A stretch of DNA of 10,184 nucleotides from contig JASKJZ010000057.1 in the NCBI GenBank assembly GCA_030154385.1, positions 1 through 10,184 on the forward strand. The letters run 5' to 3'. Of this stretch, positions 6,554-10,184 are shown piece by piece. The notes under the pieces were generated by a model. It was not told the origin of the DNA. It was given only the letters and a program-made list of their open reading frames with translations, and did no database searches. The position numbers and the translations under genes were made by a program. The stretch comes from Clostridiales bacterium. GTDB lineage: Bacteria; Bacillota_A; Clostridia; Lachnospirales; Lachnospiraceae. How positions within the stretch are numbered: position 1 is the stretch's first letter; every line of letters begins with the position of its first letter.

Positions 6554-7265
6554 TTTATTGACCTTGGACAATCTAAGTGTATCCTATGGTGGTATCCGCG
6601 CCGTAAAGGGAATCAGCCTGGAAATACCAAAAGGTGAAATCGTAACGCTGATTGGTGCCAATGGCGCAGGAAAAAGTACGATTCTCCGCGCAATTTCTGG
6701 ACTGGTAAAAGCGGAGAGCGGGAATATTGTTTATAAGGGAGAAGACATTACGGGGAAGCCGACGAATCAAATTGTTGAAAAGGGCATTACCCTGGTACCA
6801 GAAGGCCGTCGGGTTTTCCCAGACTTAACAGTTCTTGAAAATCTAAAGATTGGGGCTTATCTTCGCAAGGATCATCTGCAAAAGGACATTGACTGGATTT
6901 ATGAGCTATTTCCAAGACTTAAGGAGCGTTCCTGGCAGATGGCGGGCACCTTATCTGGAGGAGAACAGCAAATGCTTGCGGTTGGTCGTGCCTTGATGAG
7001 TAAGCCAGAGCTTATCATGATGGATGAACCATCTCTTGGACTGGCACCGATTATTGTAAATGACATTATGGAAATCATAAAGACCGTTAATCAGCAGGGT
7101 GTGACCATCCTATTAGTAGAGCAAAATGCAAATTTAGCACTTAAGATTGCGCACACGGGTTATGTATGCGAAACGGGGCATATTACGTTAAAAGGAACTG
7201 GTAAGGAGCTTTTAAATGACGAGAGTGTAAAAGCGGCTTATCTTGGAAAGGCCAGAAAAAAATAA
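6540..7265 (+). CDS. livF: Branched-chain amino acid ABC transporter ATPase LivF
   Basis: A 241-residue second ATPase that forms a heterodimer with LivG. Walker A is GANGAGKST (39-47), the LivF-specific LVPEGRRVFPDLTVLENL stretch starts at 85, the signature is LSGGEQQ (138-144), and Walker B is LIMMDEP (158-164) followed by SLGLAP. The position of the H-loop histidine is Gln195 in LVEQNA, which is the norm for LivF and not a defect. The family end is AAYLG. ATG 6540 lies inside the livG reading frame (14-base overlap), with a GGGGG stretch at 6526-6530 as likely ribosome binding site; the longer frame from TTG 6513 has no support. The corA-like gene follows after 14 bases, with no terminator between. 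Confidence 0.93.
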   Translation: MEKNNLLTLDNLSVSYGGIRAVKGISLEIPKGEIVTLIGANGAGKSTILRAISGLVKAESGNIVYKGEDITGKPTNQIVEKGITLVPEGRRVFPDLTVLENLKIGAYLRKDHLQKDIDWIYELFPRLKERSWQMAGTLSGGEQQMLAVGRALMSKPELIMMDEPSLGLAPIIVNDIMEIIKTVNQQGVTILLVEQNANLALKIAHTGYVCETGHITLKGTGKELLNDESVKAAYLGKARKK

Positions 7266-7279
7266 AGAGGTGAAAACCT

Positions 7280-8191
7280 GTGCTTTTTATTGTGGAGGAT
7301 CATGACTTAAAAGAAATTACAATTGAAAATTGGGAATCAGGAACAGATTGCATAGCTTTGTTTACCAGACAGGAATGGGAAGCACAAATGGAAATTAGAA
7401 CGCGTTATCTTTTTAATCAAAGGGAGGATAACATCCATTTTTGTAAGCTGGAAAATCATCCCAATTACTTATTTGGGACATTTCATATTCCGATTAAGGA
7501 AGAGCATGCAAAAAGCTATGGATTTGCATTCTATATATTAAAGGAAAAGATGATTTTTATTGATGATACCGGCCTTGTAAAAAAACTGATTGATCGGATC
7601 AGACAAAGCCGTATCCGAAAGGGGTATACCCTAGAGCGCTTTTTCTATGATTTTTTAATTACCCTGATTGAGGATGATCTGATTTATCTGGCTGCACTTG
7701 AAAAACAGATTACGGCAATGGAGGAGAGCATTGTAAATGGACTTACCAAGGATTTTAGCTATCACATGTTAAAATTTAAAAAAGAAATTTCAAGGCTCTA
7801 TCGCTATTACAGCCAGCTTGCTGACCTTGGAGAGAGTCTATATGAAGATGAGATGGACTTTTTTGGCGAAGAGGAGGTTGCGACCTTCCGCGTGTTCGCC
7901 GAACGGGCGCAAAGACTACAAGGAGAGACACAGATTCTTCGCGAATATGCGATGCAGGTGCAGGATGTCTATCAATCGGAGATTGGGATACGGCAGAATA
8001 ATGTCATGAAAGTCCTGACCATTGTTACGACAGTGTTTCTTCCCCTAAGTTTAATTGCGGGGTGGTATGGTATGAACTTTTTGTATATGCCAGAGCTTCA
8101 TTGGAAGTATGGATATCCCTTTGTAGTTGGTCTTAGTATTTTGATTGTAGTGGTTTGCCTGTGGATTTTTAAAAAGAAAAAGTTTTGGTAA
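7280..8191 (+). CDS. corA: CorA-family divalent metal (Mg2+/Co2+) transporter
   Basis: A 303-residue member of the CorA/Mrs2/Alr1 superfamily, close to the usual size. A long N-terminal cytoplasmic domain, with predicted long helices from about 120 to 240 rich in Glu, Lys and Gln, leads into two C-terminal membrane segments (about 245-262 and 279-297). The selectivity-filter motif YGMNF (263-267) directly ends the first membrane segment, followed by the outer loop MPELHWKYG. The C-terminus is short and basic (KKKKFW), as expected for the cytoplasmic side. CorA forms a pentameric channel for Mg2+ and sometimes Co2+ or Ni2+; substrate cannot be read from sequence. Start is GTG 7280 with AGAGGTG at 7266-7272. 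It sits 14 bases after livF, so it is probably co-transcribed with the liv genes. No clear terminator follows. Confidence 0.88.
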   Translation: MLFIVEDHDLKEITIENWESGTDCIALFTRQEWEAQMEIRTRYLFNQREDNIHFCKLENHPNYLFGTFHIPIKEEHAKSYGFAFYILKEKMIFIDDTGLVKKLIDRIRQSRIRKGYTLERFFYDFLITLIEDDLIYLAALEKQITAMEESIVNGLTKDFSYHMLKFKKEISRLYRYYSQLADLGESLYEDEMDFFGEEEVATFRVFAERAQRLQGETQILREYAMQVQDVYQSEIGIRQNNVMKVLTIVTTVFLPLSLIAGWYGMNFLYMPELHWKYGYPFVVGLSILIVVVCLWIFKKKKFW

Positions 8192-8198
8192 AAACCAC

Positions 8199-8227
8199 TT
8201 GCATTTTCTATCTAAATACCTTATAAT
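8199..8227 (+). promoter_or_regulatory. Promoter of the trp T-box leader
   Basis: TTGCAT (8199-8204), a 17-base spacer and a perfect TATAAT (8222-8227). It begins eight bases after the corA stop codon. Transcription would start near 8234, giving a leader of about 355 bases before trpE. A 12-base palindrome TTAAAGCTTTAA (8237-8248) lies at the start site. Confidence 0.8.
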
Positions 8228-8273
8228 GATAAAAAATTAAAGCTTTAAACCGTTGAAGTGGAGATAAAAATAG

Positions 8274-8523
8274 ATCGTGCACTTACAGAGAGCGGGGGTG
8301 CTGAGAACCCGCAGAACGCAGCCTGTTAAATGGACCACGGAGGGCGCAAGGAAATGGATTGGAATCCTTAGTATTTTGCGACGTAGGGCATACGTTAGTT
8401 GCCATGGATATGATGGTATCCAGTAAGTGCACGATTAATTTCGTGAATCGAGGTGGCACCGCGGGTGTATTTTTTTTGTATTTCCCGTCCTTGACAGATG
8501 ATATCTGGCAAGGACTTTTTTTT
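8274..8523 (+). ncRNA. T-box riboswitch, tryptophan-specific, controlling trpEG
   Basis: The invariant T-box sequence is present as AGGTGGCACCGCGGG (8451-8465). Upstream are the AGAGAG motif (8288-8293), a distal stem GCGGG/CCCGC (8292-8296 with 8308-8312), and TTAAA-TGG-ACC around a likely specifier codon TGG (Trp) at 8331-8333. An ACGTA/TACGT element (8381-8395) resembles the stem II pseudoknot region. The antiterminator can be drawn: CGAGG (8449-8453) with CCTTG (8489-8493), and GCGGG (8461-8465) with CCCGT (8484-8488), leaving TGGCACC as the bulge. TGGC would pair with the GCCA end of uncharged tRNA-Trp, whose bacterial discriminator base is G. The CCTTG strand is shared with the terminator, so the two folds exclude each other. 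The sensor region is enclosed by a perfect 13-bp pairing (8274-8286 with 8423-8435). Low charged tRNA-Trp should thus switch on trpE. Confidence 0.93.
8487..8523 (+). terminator. Regulated rho-independent terminator of the T-box
   Basis: GTCCTTG (8487-8493) pairs with CAAGGAC (8509-8515) and CAGAT (8495-8499) with ATCTG (8503-8507), separated by a single A-G mismatch and capped by a three-base loop. Eight T residues follow (8516-8523). Its 5' strand overlaps the 3' strand of the antiterminator, the expected T-box switch. The stretch 8524-8575 up to the trpE ribosome binding site shows no further element. Confidence 0.93.
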
Positions 8524-8588
8524 GTCTTTTTTTCTAAGTCCAGTCGGATATTCAAACCCAAAATCATAGTAGTATAGGAGGTTGTTGC

Positions 8589-10073
8589 ATGAATATTTTT
8601 CCATCCAAAGAAGAGGCTTTGCGTTATTCCCCGAAGGAGTATGATATTGTCCCCTTGTGTCTTTCATTATATGCGGATGAACTGACACCAGTAGGCGTTA
8701 TGAAGATTCTAAAGAAGGTCAGTCGACACTGTTACTTGCTTGAAAGTGTTGAGGAACAAAAAAAATGGGGGCGTTATACTTTTCTTGGCTATCAGCCAAC
8801 GCTTGAGCTGACCTGTCATAATCATGAGCTGACCATTCGTTCGAAGGAGGAAACCAAAACGGTCACGCATCCAAAAGAAGTGATACGGAAGATACTGCGG
8901 GAGTTTCGGAGCCCTAAAATTGCTGGAATGCCTACCTTTACAGGGGGACTTGTCGGATACTTTTCCTATGACTACATCAAATACAGCGAACCAACACTTG
9001 TGCTGGATGCAGAGGATGAGGATGATTTTAAGGATATGGATTTGATGCTGTTTGACCGAGTGATTGCATTTGATAATGAAAAGCAGCAGGTGCTCTTGAT
9101 TGTTCATGCAAGAACCACCAACATGGAAGAAAATTACGAGCTTGCAAAATGCGAGTTATATGAGATGGCAAAGCTTTTGTTTTGTGGGGAAAAAGGAAAT
9201 AGCAAGCCACTTATCTGTACGGGAGAGTGGAAAGCAATGTTTGACGAAGCAGCCTATTGTAACATGGTAGAGCGGGCAAAGGAGTATATCAAAGAAGGAG
9301 ATATTTTTCAGGTCGTTTTATCCAATCGAATGGAGGCAGAGGTAGAGGGAAGTCTTTTGGACACGTATCGTGTGCTGCGTACCCTAAATCCTTCTCCGTA
9401 TATGTTTTATTTTACCAGTGATGATATTGAGATTGCGGGAGCTTCTCCCGAAACCCTGGTAAAGCTTTCGGATGGAAAGCTGTTTACCTATCCTCTTGCG
9501 GGAACGAGGCCAAGAGGAAAAAGCCCTGCGGAGGATGAAGACTTAGTAAAGGAGCTTTTATCCGATGAAAAGGAACTGGCGGAGCATAACATGCTGGTAG
9601 ATTTGGGACGAAATGACATCGGAAAAATAAGCAAAATTGGAAGCGTGGTTGTAGAAAAATATGCAAATATTGAGCGATTTTCTCATGTGTTCCACATTGG
9701 ATCAACGGTATCAGGAAGTATTAAGGAAACAAAGGACGCGATGGATGCAGTGGATGCCATTTTACCCGCTGGAACCTTATCGGGAGCTCCAAAGCTTCGA
9801 GCTTGTGAAATTATCAATGAACTTGAGGGAAAGAAGAGAGGAATTTACGGCGGTGCGATTGGATATATCAGCTTCACAGGTGAGCTGGATACCTGTATTG
9901 CAATTCGTCTTGCTTATAAAAAGAATGGCAGGGTATATGTAAGGTCTGGTGCGGGTATTGTGGCAGACAGTGTACCCAAAAAAGAGTACGAGGAGTGCAT
10001 TAACAAAGCAAAAGCAGTGGTTGCAGCTATTTCGCTGGCAAAAGGAGGGATTGATCTTGATTTTACTGATTGA
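8589..10073 (+). CDS. trpE: Anthranilate synthase component I
   Basis: TrpE, 494 residues, converts chorismate plus ammonia (delivered by TrpG from glutamine) to anthranilate, the first committed step of tryptophan synthesis in the cytoplasm. The N-terminal domain carries LLES (50-53) followed by KWGRYTFLG, the region that binds tryptophan for feedback inhibition in characterised TrpE proteins. The chorismate-binding domain shows GASPETLVKL (284-293), PLAGTRPRG (302-310), EHNMLVDLGRND (332-343), FSHVFHIGSTVSG (364-376), LPAGTLSGAPK (392-402) and RSGAGIVADSVP (452-463). These distinguish it from isochorismate synthases; PabB is less likely given the LLES region, the Trp T-box and adjoining trpG. 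AGGAGG at 8576-8581 lies seven bases before ATG. It overlaps trpG by 17 bases. Regulation is doubly tied to tryptophan: leader attenuation by tRNA-Trp and probable allosteric inhibition. Confidence 0.96.
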   Translation: MNIFPSKEEALRYSPKEYDIVPLCLSLYADELTPVGVMKILKKVSRHCYLLESVEEQKKWGRYTFLGYQPTLELTCHNHELTIRSKEETKTVTHPKEVIRKILREFRSPKIAGMPTFTGGLVGYFSYDYIKYSEPTLVLDAEDEDDFKDMDLMLFDRVIAFDNEKQQVLLIVHARTTNMEENYELAKCELYEMAKLLFCGEKGNSKPLICTGEWKAMFDEAAYCNMVERAKEYIKEGDIFQVVLSNRMEAEVEGSLLDTYRVLRTLNPSPYMFYFTSDDIEIAGASPETLVKLSDGKLFTYPLAGTRPRGKSPAEDEDLVKELLSDEKELAEHNMLVDLGRNDIGKISKIGSVVVEKYANIERFSHVFHIGSTVSGSIKETKDAMDAVDAILPAGTLSGAPKLRACEIINELEGKKRGIYGGAIGYISFTGELDTCIAIRLAYKKNGRVYVRSGAGIVADSVPKKEYEECINKAKAVVAAISLAKGGIDLDFTD

Positions 10074-10184
10074 TAATTATGATAGTTTTTCTTATAATCT
10101 CTATCAGCTGATTGGAAGTATAGAGCCTGATATTATGGTAATTCGAAATGACGAAAAGACCATTGAAGAAATTGAGGCAATGGA
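10057..10184 (+). CDS. trpG: Anthranilate synthase component II (glutamine amidotransferase), truncated by window end
   Basis: The first 42 codons read ILLIDNYDSFSYNLYQLIG after the start and continue with IMVIRNDEKTIEEIE. This is the canonical N-terminus of TrpG/PabA class I glutamine amidotransferases, including the DNYDSF motif. The catalytic Cys-His-Glu triad lies beyond the window. TrpG releases ammonia from glutamine for TrpE. The start is TTG at 10057, eight bases after AGGAGG (10043-10048); there is no in-frame ATG or GTG near the conserved N-terminus, and another TTG at 10051 is too close to the site. The start lies 17 bases inside trpE, which implies translational coupling for balanced subunit synthesis. 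The gene could serve both tryptophan and folate synthesis, as in some Bacillus species, but the T-box context favours tryptophan. Confidence 0.93.
   Translation, partial: MILLIDNYDSFSYNLYQLIGSIEPDIMVIRNDEKTIEEIEAM

Noticed and set aside
8359..8688. Overlapping open frames on both strands across the trp leader (+ 8359-8577, - 8283-8567, - 8395-8688)
   Set aside because: They coincide with the T-box and its terminator, have no convincing ribosome binding sites, and their translations show low-complexity stretches from the T runs and no recognisable domain.
1..10184. CRISPR arrays, insertion sequences, tRNA or rRNA genes, phage or toxin-antitoxin modules
   Set aside because: No repeated spacer units, terminal inverted repeats with transposase frames, cloverleaf sequences or matching small paired genes were seen on either strand.

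Overview
The window looks like chromosome of an AT-rich, low-GC Gram-positive anaerobe. A Lachnospiraceae or clostridial relative fits best. The clues are strong AGGAGG ribosome binding sites, TTG and GTG starts, a T-box leader, a rubredoxin gene and a Clostridia-type lipoprotein transporter. There are no phage, transposon, CRISPR, tRNA or rRNA signatures, and every clear gene is on the + strand. This assignment is inferred from sequence style, not from a database search.

Layout. (1) Bases 1-468 hold the 3' part of a YbgA/DUF1722-family gene that probably begins upstream. (2) Bases 513-2255 are an oxygen/redox block: a flavin NADH oxidase with the redox cysteine of the Nox/Npx family, then a 51-residue rubredoxin with its own strong promoter and a rho-independent terminator. 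The rubredoxin has an unusual C-x-C first metal knuckle. (3) Bases 2327-8191 are a complete branched-chain amino acid (LIV/HAAT-type) ABC transporter operon: lipoprotein binding protein, two permeases and two ATPases. A CorA-type divalent metal channel follows as sixth gene, only 14 bases after the last ATPase. Two hairpins sit between the binding-protein gene and the permease genes. (4) Bases 8199-8588 are a promoter and a tryptophan T-box leader in which antiterminator and terminator can be drawn explicitly. (5) Bases 8589-10184 are trpE and the first 42 codons of trpG, the start of a tryptophan biosynthesis operon cut by the window end.

How the parts work together. The Nox would reduce oxygen with NADH, and rubredoxin is a one-electron carrier commonly used in anaerobes for oxygen and peroxide detoxification; their adjacency suggests a shared stress role, although rubredoxin can be transcribed alone. 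The liv operon imports branched-chain (or related) amino acids using ATP. The trp leader should sense uncharged tRNA-Trp and allow trpEG transcription when tryptophan is scarce, while TrpE keeps the N-terminal LLES motif linked to tryptophan feedback inhibition.

No wholly new multi-gene system is visible. The points most worth a second look are the C-x-C rubredoxin, the 13-bp perfect helix enclosing the T-box sensor region, two leader/spacer RNA structures in the liv operon, and the corA gene inside that operon.
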